The notes beneath the pieces were generated by a model that had not been told where the DNA came from, searched no databases, and saw only the letters and a program-made list of their open reading frames with translations. Of a stretch of 64,000 bases of DNA, positions 26,812 through 35,189 are shown piece by piece (the first letter of the stretch is position 1; every line of letters starts with the position of its first letter). The position numbers were made by a program, and so were the translations under genes. This DNA is from JBKEDF01 sp047975325 (GTDB lineage: Bacteria; Pseudomonadota; Alphaproteobacteria; Rhodobacterales; Rhodobacteraceae): contig JBKEDF010000032.1 in the NCBI GenBank assembly GCA_047975325.1, forward strand, positions 61,185-125,184, in the 5' to 3' direction.

Positions 26812-28320
26812 TTACATCACCGCACCGATCTGCCAGGGGACGAACTCCGCACCCCCGAAACCTAGGGCCTCGGATTTGGACTTCTCACCACTGGCGACCC
26901 GGATGAAGTGATCAAGCATCTGACGGCCTTTTTCCTCGATACTCACACCCTCATCGATGATATCGCCGGTATTGATATCCATGTCTTCCTGCATGTGGCG
27001 ATACATTTCGGAATTGGTCGCCACTTTGATGCAGGGCACGGGTTTGTAGCCCGAAACCGAACCGCGCCCCGTAGTGAAAACGATAAGATTGGCACCACTG
27101 GCAATCTGCCCGGTAACGGAACAGGGGTCATATCCGGGGCTGTCCATGAAGACGAACCCCTTCCGCGTGACGGCTTCCCCAAAAAGATAGACATCTTCAA
27201 GCGGGGCAGAGCCACCCTTGGCAACCGCCCCAAGGGATTTTTCCAGGATCGTCGTCAACCCGCCGCGTTTGTTGCCCGGGGAGGGATTGTTGTTCATCTC
27301 ACCCTTGTTCCGGGCAGTGTAATCTTCCCACCAGCGGATACGGTCGATCAGTTTTTGTCCCACTTCGGCGGAAACCGCACGACGGGTCAAAAGATGTTCC
27401 GCCCCGTAAATCTCGGAAGTCTCCGACAGGATGGTTGTGCCACCCTGGGCGACCAGCAGATCCGACGCGCTCCCCAGTGCAGGATTGGCGGTAATGCCGG
27501 AATAGCCATCCGAGCCGCCGCATTGCAGCCCGATCACCAGTTCGGAAACCGGGATGGGTTCACGGCGATAGGCATCCGCAATCCCGGCCATCTCACGCAG
27601 GGCTTCAACGCCACGTTCCACGGTGCGGCGCGTCCCACCGGATTGCTGGATCGTCATATGGCGGAAATTGTTGTCGGCACGCATCCGGCCGGTACCGATC
27701 AGGTCGGGGATCTGCATCACTTCGCAGCCCAGCCCCACCAGAAGGATCCCGCCAAAATTCGGATTGCGGGCATAACCCTGCAACGTGCGCATCAGCGTCC
27801 GGTAACCCTCATCGCTGCCGGACATACCACAGCCTGAAGCATGGGCGATCGGCACGATGCCATCAACATTTTGAAGCGCCTTGAACCAATCGCTTTTCTC
27901 GGCTTCCTCCGCGATGAAACGCGCCACCGAACCGGAACAGTTCACGCTGGTCAGAACACCCAGAAAATTCCGCGTCCCGGCTTTGCCATCAGGGCGACGG
28001 TACCCCATGAAGCTGCGGGTTTCATCGGCTTTCGGCAGCGCACGCAGCTCGGAGGCAAAGGCATAATCCTGCACATGTTCGGACATGGCGATATTTTGCA
28101 CATGGACATGCTGCCCCGCCGCAATATCGCAGGTCGCCGCGCCGATAATCTGCCCATAGCGGCGGATGTTTTCCCCCGTCGCAATGGCCCGATTGGCCAG
28201 TTTATGCGCGCGGGGAATACGATCCGTCACGGTAAGGCCATCAATTTCAGTGCCGGGCGCCAGATCGGCCAGCGCAATATCGACATTATCTTCGGGATGG
28301 AGGCGGAGTGTCTGTGGCAT
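26812..28320 (-). CDS. UxaA family altronate/galactarate-type dehydratase
   Basis: Enzymes of this family dehydrate sugar acids (altronate, galactarate) to 2-keto-3-deoxy acids, usually with iron or manganese. The 502-residue product fuses the N-terminal SAF domain (about 1-95, HPEDNVDIALADL) to the catalytic dehydratase domain. The latter begins at GYRRPDGKAGTRNFLGVLTS and includes NPSPGNKRGGLTTILEK and DSPGYDPCSVTGQIASGANL. The start at 28320 gives the usual family N-terminus; upstream codons lack family sequence. It follows the SDR gene by seven bases and is part of the sugar-uptake operon. Which sugar acid is used is not decidable from sequence alone. Confidence 0.87.
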   Translation of the reverse strand: MPQTLRLHPEDNVDIALADLAPGTEIDGLTVTDRIPRAHKLANRAIATGENIRRYGQIIGAATCDIAAGQHVHVQNIAMSEHVQDYAFASELRALPKADETRSFMGYRRPDGKAGTRNFLGVLTSVNCSGSVARFIAEEAEKSDWFKALQNVDGIVPIAHASGCGMSGSDEGYRTLMRTLQGYARNPNFGGILLVGLGCEVMQIPDLIGTGRMRADNNFRHMTIQQSGGTRRTVERGVEALREMAGIADAYRREPIPVSELVIGLQCGGSDGYSGITANPALGSASDLLVAQGGTTILSETSEIYGAEHLLTRRAVSAEVGQKLIDRIRWWEDYTARNKGEMNNNPSPGNKRGGLTTILEKSLGAVAKGGSAPLEDVYLFGEAVTRKGFVFMDSPGYDPCSVTGQIASGANLIVFTTGRGSVSGYKPVPCIKVATNSEMYRHMQEDMDINTGDIIDEGVSIEEKGRQMLDHFIRVASGEKSKSEALGFGGAEFVPWQIGAVM

Positions 28321-28327
28321 CTTCGTT

Positions 28328-29122
28328 TCAGCTATTTGGCGTGAGCGTGGACAGGGCCCTGTCGAGATGGGTATAGCCACCATCGACGAAAAGCCATTGC
28401 CCCGTGGTATGACTCGATTGCGGGGAAAGTGCAAAAAGAACGCTTGCCGCCATTTCGGTATCCAGGGTCATGCGCGCACCCAACGGAATACGGGCGGTAA
28501 TTTCGGCAAGCTGGGCTTCGGGATCGTCCAGCGTATCAAGCCAGCGACGGTAGAGTGGCGTCATCACCTCGGCCGGGATTACCGCATTGACGCGCACCCC
28601 ATCGCCGGCAAAAGCGGCCGCCCATTCCCGCGTAAGGCCAAGCTGCGCCGCCTTGGCAGCAACATAGGCCGAGGTTCCCCCCTGCCCCGTCACCGCCGTC
28701 TTGGACGAAATGTTCACCACCGCGCCCTTTTCGGCCTTGAGGTCATCCTGCAACAGATGAACCAGCGTGTAATAATGGATCAGGTTCTGGTTCAGGGAAG
28801 CGCGGAACGCCTCCGGCCCTGCATCAAGACCCACGCCGTCATTTGCACCGGCATTGTTGACCAGACCGTAAACCCGGCCCCAGCGCTTGTGGGTCTCGGT
28901 CACGGCCGCGCGGCAGGCCTCATCCTGCGTAAGGTCGGCCAGCACCCAGCCTGCACGCGGACAAAGCGCGGCAAGTTTTTCCAGAAACCCGGTTTCGGGC
29001 GCGCGACGGGCATAGATCACCGGGATCGCCCCTTCTTCGGCCAGCGCCAGTGAAACCGCCGCACCAATACCGGAACCTCCTCCGGTCACCACCACGATCC
29101 TGTCTTTCAGGCCGAGTTCCAT
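28328..29122 (-). CDS. SDR oxidoreductase, L-fucose-dehydrogenase-like
   Basis: A short-chain dehydrogenase that oxidises a sugar with NAD(P). The 264-residue sequence has the cofactor motif TGGGSGIG, NNAG, the catalytic Ser in NISSKTAV, and YVAAK. It resembles L-fucose (6-deoxy-L-galactose) 1-dehydrogenases in GLKDRIVVVTGG, NDGVGLDAG, NLIHYYTL, VIPAEVMTPLYRRW and SHTTGQWLFVDGGYTHLDR. The first three codons read ATG three times; the third (29122) is best spaced from AAGGA. The enzyme would make an L-fuconolactone-type product that a lactonase opens before the UxaA-type dehydratase. No lactonase is in the window. The L-fucose assignment is from memory of the family. Confidence 0.85.
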   Translation of the reverse strand: MELGLKDRIVVVTGGGSGIGAAVSLALAEEGAIPVIYARRAPETGFLEKLAALCPRAGWVLADLTQDEACRAAVTETHKRWGRVYGLVNNAGANDGVGLDAGPEAFRASLNQNLIHYYTLVHLLQDDLKAEKGAVVNISSKTAVTGQGGTSAYVAAKAAQLGLTREWAAAFAGDGVRVNAVIPAEVMTPLYRRWLDTLDDPEAQLAEITARIPLGARMTLDTEMAASVLFALSPQSSHTTGQWLFVDGGYTHLDRALSTLTPNS

Positions 29123-29194
29123 CATCATCTTCCTTCAATTGAAAGGGGCGACCCCAATTATCCCGGAGCCGCCCGCCACCCATCCTGAACAGGA

Positions 29195-30142
29195 TCAATC
29201 GTAGAGAACCGCCGCAATTTCAGGCGATTCGATATTGGATTTGTCATACCAGAAGAAACCGGTGTCTATATTGACCGGGACTTCTTCCCCCTTTGAGGCG
29301 GCAAGCGCGGCCTTCACGGTTTCATACCCGATACCAACCGGGTTTTGGGTTATCGCGCCGGCCATGGTCCCGTCCATGATCGCGGCCTTTTGTGCGGCAC
29401 CGGAATCATAACCGATGACGACAACCTCGCTTCGAGCGGTTTCACGCTTGGCATTCAGAACCCCAAGGGCAGAGCCCTCATTGGCGCCAAAGACCCCCTT
29501 CAGATCGGGATGCGCGGTCAGGATCGCCTTGGTAATTTCGGTCGATTGCAACTGATCCCCACCGCCATACTGGATATCGACGATTTCAATATTCGGATGG
29601 GCTTCGCCGATCCGGTTCACGAAACCGTCGCGGCGGTCAATCCCGGTACGGGAAGTCTGGTCATGGACGACAACAGCCACCTTGCCTTCACCGCCGATCA
29701 ATTCTGCCATCTTGTCCGCCGCCAGCGCAGCGGCGGCAATATTATCCGTCGAGGCGGTGGCAACCGGGATATCGCTGTCGACACCGGAATCGAAAGCGAT
29801 GACGGGGATGTTCTTTTCCTGTGCCTGGCGCAGCAGCGGAATCGCGGCCTGGCTGTCCAGCGCGGCAAAGCCGATCGCCGTGGGATTCTTGGCAAGCGCC
29901 GCGGCAAGCATATCCATCTGCTTATCCACCTGGGCCTCGGTATCGGGGCCTTCAAAGGTGACTTCCACACCGAATTCCGCGGCCGCCTTGTCAGCGCCGG
30001 TTTTCACGGCCTGCCAGAACTGGTGCTGGAACCCCTTGGAGATGAGCGGAATATAAACCGCATCCTGTGCAGCGGCGAAATTCGCCCCGAATAGAACTGC
30101 CGTGGCCGAAGCTGCGGCAAGAAGGCTGCGTCTGTTAATCAT
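29195..30142 (-). CDS. Sugar ABC transporter substrate-binding protein (RbsB/CUT2 type)
   Basis: The periplasmic receptor of a CUT2 monosaccharide importer. The 315-residue protein has a Sec/Tat-like signal (NRRSLLAAASATAVLFGANFAAA) and the Peripla_BP_4 fold (VYIPLISKGFQHQFWQAVKTG, FDSGVDSDIPVATASTDN, VFGANEGSALG, IGYDSGAAQKAAI). The double Arg suggests a possible Tat signal, which is unusual but not rare for these receptors in alphaproteobacteria. It is followed by the SDR gene and preceded by the permease gene with 54 bases between. That larger gap is typical of enhanced receptor expression. Confidence 0.93.
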   Translation of the reverse strand: MINRRSLLAAASATAVLFGANFAAAQDAVYIPLISKGFQHQFWQAVKTGADKAAAEFGVEVTFEGPDTEAQVDKQMDMLAAALAKNPTAIGFAALDSQAAIPLLRQAQEKNIPVIAFDSGVDSDIPVATASTDNIAAAALAADKMAELIGGEGKVAVVVHDQTSRTGIDRRDGFVNRIGEAHPNIEIVDIQYGGGDQLQSTEITKAILTAHPDLKGVFGANEGSALGVLNAKRETARSEVVVIGYDSGAAQKAAIMDGTMAGAITQNPVGIGYETVKAALAASKGEEVPVNIDTGFFWYDKSNIESPEIAAVLYD

Positions 30143-30196
30143 GAGTCTCTACTCCCTTTGGTCATTGGGTAAAACGGGCCACCTGGCCCGCAACGT

Positions 30197-31198
30197 TCAG
30201 CCCGCCACCCGCCGGCGGCGCAGCATATCTGCGTAAACGGCCGCAATAATGATCAATCCGGTCACCACGGTCTGCCATTCTTGGGCAACCGACATGATCC
30301 GCAGCCCATTGAGCAGCACCGCCATGATCAATGCCCCGATCATCGTACCCAGGATCGAACCGCGCCCGCCGGCAAGTGACGTGCCACCGATCACCACGGC
30401 GGCAATCGCATCCAGCTCATAACCAAGCCCCAGCGCCGGTTGTGCCGAATTCAGCCGTGAGGCGATGATCAGCCCGGCAATGCCGCAAATCCCCCCGGCC
30501 AGCGCATATATGGCCGTTTTCCAGGCCTGGGCATTCACCCCCGAAAGCCGCACGGCCTCCTCATTCGAACCCAACGCAAAGCAATAGCGACCCAGCACCG
30601 TACGGTTGAGCACATAGCCAATGACCACCGCCACAACGAAAAGGATCAGCACCCCGTTCGGCACCGGAAGTGCCGGAAAGGCCGCCCCGATCAGCGATCC
30701 GGTGGAAATTTGCGGAAAACTTGGCGTATCGTTGAAATAGATGGGTTTCGTACCTGAAATCACCAGGCTCAGCCCCTTCAGGATCAGCATCATTCCCAAT
30801 GTCGCGATGAAAGGCGGGATGCTCATCCGCGCCACCAGCGTTCCGGAAATGAAGCCGCAAAAGGCGCCCATGCCGATGGCCCCGATGATGCCGAAGGGCA
30901 TCGGCATGCCCCAATAGGTCAACACCACCCCGGCCGTGACCGCACAAAACGTCATCAGCGTCCCAACTGAAAGGTCGATCCCGCCGGTGATGATGACCAG
31001 CGTTGCGGCAATGGCCAGTACGCCATTGACGCTGGTTGCCTGAAGAATCGCAAGGATATTGGATGTTTGCAGGAAGTTGGGCGAGGCCAGGGAAAAAAAG
31101 ATCAGCAGCGCAATGAGACTGGCAAAAGCCAGGAGTTTCTGTTGCGCGCCAGATGTGGATTTCCTGGTGGCCGCCCCTGCGGCGGGAACGGTTGTCAT
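30197..31198 (-). CDS. Sugar ABC transporter permease (RbsC/CUT2 type)
   Basis: The inner-membrane channel subunit of the same importer. The 333-residue protein has 8-10 hydrophobic helices and the family blocks VLAIAATLVIITGGIDLSVG, which faces the ATPase, and LDAIAAVVIGGTSLAGGRGS near the C-terminus. It overlaps the ATPase gene stop by four bases at 31195, so both are made in fixed ratio. No defect was seen. Confidence 0.94.
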   Translation of the reverse strand: MTTVPAAGAATRKSTSGAQQKLLAFASLIALLIFFSLASPNFLQTSNILAILQATSVNGVLAIAATLVIITGGIDLSVGTLMTFCAVTAGVVLTYWGMPMPFGIIGAIGMGAFCGFISGTLVARMSIPPFIATLGMMLILKGLSLVISGTKPIYFNDTPSFPQISTGSLIGAAFPALPVPNGVLILFVVAVVIGYVLNRTVLGRYCFALGSNEEAVRLSGVNAQAWKTAIYALAGGICGIAGLIIASRLNSAQPALGLGYELDAIAAVVIGGTSLAGGRGSILGTMIGALIMAVLLNGLRIMSVAQEWQTVVTGLIIIAAVYADMLRRRRVAG

Positions 31199-32715
31199 GG
31201 GGTTGCGTCCTCCGTCGTCGCCTGTCGTTGCGTGGCCAGGCGCATGATATCTTCTTGGCTGGTTTCCGGACCACCGGGCAATATGCCGGTCAACCGTCCC
31301 TCACACATGACCGCGATGCGATGCGACAGGCGCAGCACCTCCGGCAACTCGGAACTGATCACGATGATGGCCTTGCCTTCGGCCGCAAGCCCCTGCATCA
31401 ACTTGTAGATCTCGGCCTTGGCGCCGACATCGATCCCCCGGGTGGGTTCATCGAAGATCAGGATATCGCAATCCCGCAAAAGCCATTTTGCGACAACGAT
31501 CTTCTGCTGATTTCCACCTGAAAGCAGCCGCGTCTCCTGACGATCGGATGGGGTGCGGATCTTGAGGCTCTGGATATACTCCTTTGAGACCTCTTCCAGC
31601 CCGCCTTCATCGATCACCCCGACATCGTTGCTGAAACGTTCAAGGCAGGTCATGCCGATATTGGCCCGCACATCAAGGCCAAGCGCCAGGCCGAAATGTT
31701 TCCGATCCTCCGAAAGATAACCGATGCCGGCGGCCACGGCATCCTTCGGACTACGGATCAGTGTCTTGTGGCCATGAATGGAAATTTCCCCCGATTCCAG
31801 TGGATCGGCCCCGAAAATGGCACGGGCCACCTCTGTCCGACCTGCCCCCATCAACCCGGCAAAACCCAGAATTTCACCCTGTCTTATATCGAAGGATACA
31901 TCACGGATCACCCGCCCGCGATTGAGCCCCTTCACCTGCAACGCCATCGGCGCTGCAGAAAGATCGGGGATATTGAGCGTGGTCTGTTCCAGATCCCGTC
32001 CAACCATCATGCCGATGATGGTTTCGATCGGTGTGCCCTCTGCCTGAACCGTACCGACATAGGCACCATCGCGCATCACTGTCACCCGATCCGAAATCTG
32101 CAGGATCTCATCCATCTTGTGGCTGATATAGACAACGCCCACCCCTTCGGCCTTCAACTTGCGAATGATTGTGAAAAGTTCGCTGATCTCGGCATCGTTG
32201 AGTGCCGCCGTCGGTTCATCCATGATCAGGATGCGTGACCGGAAGGAAAGCGCCTTGGCAATCTCCGCCATCTGTTGCCGCGCGACGGACATGGTCCGCA
32301 CTTCGGCGCGGACATCCATGTCCACATTCATCTGGGCAAAGATCGCCGCCGCATCGGCATTGAGCTGCGCCTCATCCAGACGCCCTAAACCACGCCGTGG
32401 TTCACGCCCGATGAAGATATTCTGTGCAACCGTCAGGTCGTTCATCAGTGCAAGTTCCTGATGGATGATCCCGATCCCCAGATCCTGCGCCGCGCGCGGC
32501 CCGTTGATCGTGACCGTCCTGCCGGATACCTCCACCGTGCCGCCATCGGGATGATAGATCCCCGAAAGTACCTTCATCAGCGTGGATTTCCCGGCGCCAT
32601 TTTCCCCCATCAGGGCATGAACCTCGCCCGGTTCCAACTCGAACTGCACCGATTTCAACGCATGGACGCCAGGAAAATACTTGTCGATCCCCTGCATCCG
32701 GACGAGTGCTGTCAT
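31195..32715 (-). CDS. Sugar ABC transporter ATPase with two nucleotide domains (RbsA type)
   Basis: The 506-residue ATPase energises CUT2 uptake. The first domain has Walker A GENGAGKST and Walker B LIMDEPTAAL. The second, degenerate domain has GLMGAGRTEV in place of a classic P-loop and a later LSGGNQQKIVVAKW signature with IFDEPTRGIDVG. This asymmetry is normal for RbsA-like proteins. The gene overlaps the stop of the permease frame downstream and the start of the ATPase overlaps the dehydrogenase stop upstream (ATGA), so the operon is tightly coupled. Confidence 0.95.
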   Translation of the reverse strand: MTALVRMQGIDKYFPGVHALKSVQFELEPGEVHALMGENGAGKSTLMKVLSGIYHPDGGTVEVSGRTVTINGPRAAQDLGIGIIHQELALMNDLTVAQNIFIGREPRRGLGRLDEAQLNADAAAIFAQMNVDMDVRAEVRTMSVARQQMAEIAKALSFRSRILIMDEPTAALNDAEISELFTIIRKLKAEGVGVVYISHKMDEILQISDRVTVMRDGAYVGTVQAEGTPIETIIGMMVGRDLEQTTLNIPDLSAAPMALQVKGLNRGRVIRDVSFDIRQGEILGFAGLMGAGRTEVARAIFGADPLESGEISIHGHKTLIRSPKDAVAAGIGYLSEDRKHFGLALGLDVRANIGMTCLERFSNDVGVIDEGGLEEVSKEYIQSLKIRTPSDRQETRLLSGGNQQKIVVAKWLLRDCDILIFDEPTRGIDVGAKAEIYKLMQGLAAEGKAIIVISSELPEVLRLSHRIAVMCEGRLTGILPGGPETSQEDIMRLATQRQATTEDATP

Positions 32716-33728
32716 GCCGCCCCCCCGATCTGGACAACCGCCTTGACGATCCCGTCACGATCCGCCGCAAGGGCAGGAAAACGCGCGGGCATATCCGTCA
32801 GATCGATGACCTCTGACGTGATGGTACGGGCATCGATCCGCCCTTCGCGAAACGCGGCCATTACCGTGTGGAAATCCTCCGCCGTCGCATTGCGGCTGGC
32901 CATGAGCGTCATTTCCCTGCGGTGAAAATCCGGATCGGAAAAACACAGGTCATCCTTCACGATACCAACCAGGCAATAGACCCCCGTATGGGCGACAAGG
33001 CCGAACCCGGCCTCCATCGCGCCACGATTGCCGGTCGCATCGAAGACAATATCGAAACTCTCCGCCTCCAGCGGCGCATCCACCTGATGCAATGCCCCAA
33101 ACCCGAAGGCACGCATTGCCTCCAGCCGTGCCATGCTGGTATCGCGCAAATGGACCTCCGCCCCCCGCAGCCGCGCAAAAAGCGCCACCCCCAGGCCAAT
33201 CGGCCCGGCCCCGGTGATCAGCACGCGATCCCCCGCCTGCGGCCCGGCACGGCGCACCGCATGCGCACCGATGGCCAGAAATTCCGTCAGGGCCGCCGCC
33301 CCTTCGGGCAATCCGGTGGCATCATAGAGGTTTGTGGCAGGTACCGCGATCCGGTCACACATGCCGCCATCCACATGCACCCCAAGCACGGCAATATCGG
33401 CACAACAATTCGGCCGCCCCCGCATGCAGGCCCGGCAAGCCCCACAGGAAAGATAGGGATTGATCACAACCGGCTGGCCGGCTTTCCAACCTGTCGCCTC
33501 CATGGCGACACGGCCTGCAAGCTCATGCCCGATCACGCGGGGATATTCCAGAAACGGATGTTTGCCCTCGAAGATATGATAATCGGTACCGCAGATTCCG
33601 ACTGTATCGATATCAACCAGAACCCAGCCTTCCGCCGCCTCCATGGGTCGGGGTGCTTCGGCCAGCGTGAAACGCCCCGGAGACACGCAGACCGCGCGCA
33701 GCATGCTCGGCGCAGCCGAACCCTTCAT
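32712..33728 (-). CDS. Zinc-dependent alcohol/sugar-acid dehydrogenase (MDR family)
   Basis: A medium-chain zinc dehydrogenase that oxidises a polyol or sugar acid. The 338-residue product has the catalytic zinc ligands in GICGTDYH and GHELAG, a structural zinc loop with four cysteines (CGACRACMRGRPNC), and the cofactor fold ITGAGPIGLGVALFARL. It is closest in look to the L-idonate/L-galactonate dehydrogenase branch. The start at 33728 has GGAGG nine to ten bases upstream; the open frame runs 28 codons further upstream without family sequence. It is the first structural gene after the MarR gene, so it likely acts in the same sugar pathway as the SDR and the UxaA dehydratase. Confidence 0.87.
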   Translation of the reverse strand: MKGSAAPSMLRAVCVSPGRFTLAEAPRPMEAAEGWVLVDIDTVGICGTDYHIFEGKHPFLEYPRVIGHELAGRVAMEATGWKAGQPVVINPYLSCGACRACMRGRPNCCADIAVLGVHVDGGMCDRIAVPATNLYDATGLPEGAAALTEFLAIGAHAVRRAGPQAGDRVLITGAGPIGLGVALFARLRGAEVHLRDTSMARLEAMRAFGFGALHQVDAPLEAESFDIVFDATGNRGAMEAGFGLVAHTGVYCLVGIVKDDLCFSDPDFHRREMTLMASRNATAEDFHTVMAAFREGRIDARTITSEVIDLTDMPARFPALAADRDGIVKAVVQIGGAA

Positions 33729-33857
33729 CCGTTCTTCCTCCCATCCCTGACGACTCATCCTCACGCCGTCAGTTGTTTGCGCCAACATGCACCGGCCTTT
33801 CGGGGTTGCCAACCGTTTTCAGACCAACACGTAATAGGACAATGGAAAAGCCAAACC

Positions 33858-34334
33858 CTATTCCATGGATTTGCCGAAGGTATCCCAGATCCTGTCAAGC
33901 CCGCGTTCGAAGGCTTCAAGATCCGCCCCCAGGCAGGCTTCGACCCTTTGCTGGAAATTGTCGGCCAGCGGCAGCAATTCCCGCATCATGCGTTCCCCCT
34001 TCGGGGTCAGCGCCAGATGAAGAAGGCGTTTATCCCCGGGGTTCGGACGTTTGGAAATCAACTTGCGCGCCTCAAGGCGGGCCACGGCACGGCTTACCTT
34101 GGATTTTTCCATCACCACCTGCTGTTCGATATCGCGGACCGAGCCCCCCCCTGAATGGATCAGATGCACCAGCACCCGCCAATCCGGGATCGAAATGCCG
34201 AAACGTTCACGATATTGATATGACAGCCCCTCGCTTAGCAACTGCGCCACGACCGCAGTCCTGTAGGGCGTAAAACCCGAAAGGCTGAAATCCCTCAAGT
34301 CCGCATCAGCCTGTCGTTCATCATGCCGTGTCAT
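33858..34334 (-). CDS. MarR family transcriptional regulator
   Basis: A dimeric winged-helix repressor, 158 residues, that probably controls the downstream sugar-catabolic run. Recognition helix and wing are visible in VVMEKSKVSRAVARLEARKLISKRPNPGDKR. The start at 34334 has AGGG upstream; a longer frame to 34391 is less likely. The coding strand has a run of eight G (GGGS near residue 78) that is in frame. The gene is 129 bases upstream of the dehydrogenase. Possible half-sites for it, TTGC-aaac-GCAA at 34407-34418 and GGTTGCCAACC near 33814, are not confirmed. The ligand is unknown. Confidence 0.87.
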   Translation of the reverse strand: MTRHDERQADADLRDFSLSGFTPYRTAVVAQLLSEGLSYQYRERFGISIPDWRVLVHLIHSGGGSVRDIEQQVVMEKSKVSRAVARLEARKLISKRPNPGDKRLLHLALTPKGERMMRELLPLADNFQQRVEACLGADLEAFERGLDRIWDTFGKSME

Positions 34335-34485
34335 GTCTTTTCTGCCCTGCCCCACATGTCGACCATTCGGTTTTCCCGCCCATGCGACCACCCAAACAGG
34401 TTTTCATTGCAAACGCAACGTTTTACGTGTCAGTAGCCCCGTTCAAAACAGGAAACGGCACCAATCCCCAAAAAAGATCCGTGCC

Positions 34486-34707
34486 TCAGCCCTGGCCCCC
34501 GGCTGTCCGCCGTCCAGTGAAATCCGCAGCGCGGGAAGGCAACATGGTCATCACTGCGCGACGGGCATCGGCGGGCATGCCGGACCAGGCGGCGATCTCA
34601 TCCAGGGTGCGCCAGCAACCGATGCAGATCTGCGCTTCGGGGTCAATGGTGCAGATATTCACGCAGGGGCTTTCAATCCTTTTCCTACGTTTCCCCGGGC
34701 GTGTCAT
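34486..34707 (-). CDS. DUF1289 domain protein
   Basis: A 73-residue protein with the DUF1289 signature ESPCVNICTIDPEAQICIGCWRTLDEIAAW. Four cysteines (two CxxxC-like pairs) suggest metal binding. Function unknown. It overlaps the ruvX stop (ATGA), so it is the last gene of the ccmI-ruvX run. Its basic first ten residues (RPGKRRKRIE) are normal for the family. Confidence 0.88.
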   Translation of the reverse strand: MTRPGKRRKRIESPCVNICTIDPEAQICIGCWRTLDEIAAWSGMPADARRAVMTMLPSRAADFTGRRTAGGQG

Positions 34708-35189
34708 CGCAGGTTCTGCCGTGACAGAACGGTCAAGCGGTCAAGCGCCCCTTGCAGGATATATCCCGCCGCAACGTGATCTATCACCTCCGCGCGACGT
34801 CTGCGGGATGTATCGGCCTCCAGCAGCGCACGTTCCGCCGCAACGGTTGAAAGCCGTTCATCCCAGAACCCCAGGGGCAAGAGTGTCAATGCCATGAGGT
34901 TTCGCGCAAAAGCCCGGGTGGATTGGGCCCTTGGGCCTTCCGTGCCATCCATGTTGCGCGGCAGGCCCAGAACAATCCCGGCCACATCGCGGCTGTCCAG
35001 AAATTCCAGAAGCGCCGCTGCATCCTTCGTGAATTTCACCCGGCGCAGCGTGTGATCGGGGCTTGCCACCATGCGCCGCCGGTCGGAGATCGCAATACCG
35101 ATGGTTCTGGTCCCGAAATCGAGGCCGGCAAGGGCACCTTCCGGCGGCAGGGCGGCATGAAATTCGGTGAAATCGTCAAGGATGCTCAT
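34704..35189 (-). CDS. ruvX: RuvX/YqgF family RNase H-fold nuclease
   Basis: RuvX/YqgF is an RNase H-fold protein proposed to resolve Holliday junctions and to take part in pre-16S rRNA end trimming. The 161-residue product has ALAGLDFGTRTIGIAISD, VLGLPRNMDGTEG, FWDERLSTVAAERAL and an acidic cluster in AEVIDHVAAGYIL. Its N-terminal extension of about 15 residues is longer than in Escherichia. It overlaps both neighbours by four bases. Confidence 0.92.
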   Translation of the reverse strand: MSILDDFTEFHAALPPEGALAGLDFGTRTIGIAISDRRRMVASPDHTLRRVKFTKDAAALLEFLDSRDVAGIVLGLPRNMDGTEGPRAQSTRAFARNLMALTLLPLGFWDERLSTVAAERALLEADTSRRRRAEVIDHVAAGYILQGALDRLTVLSRQNLR

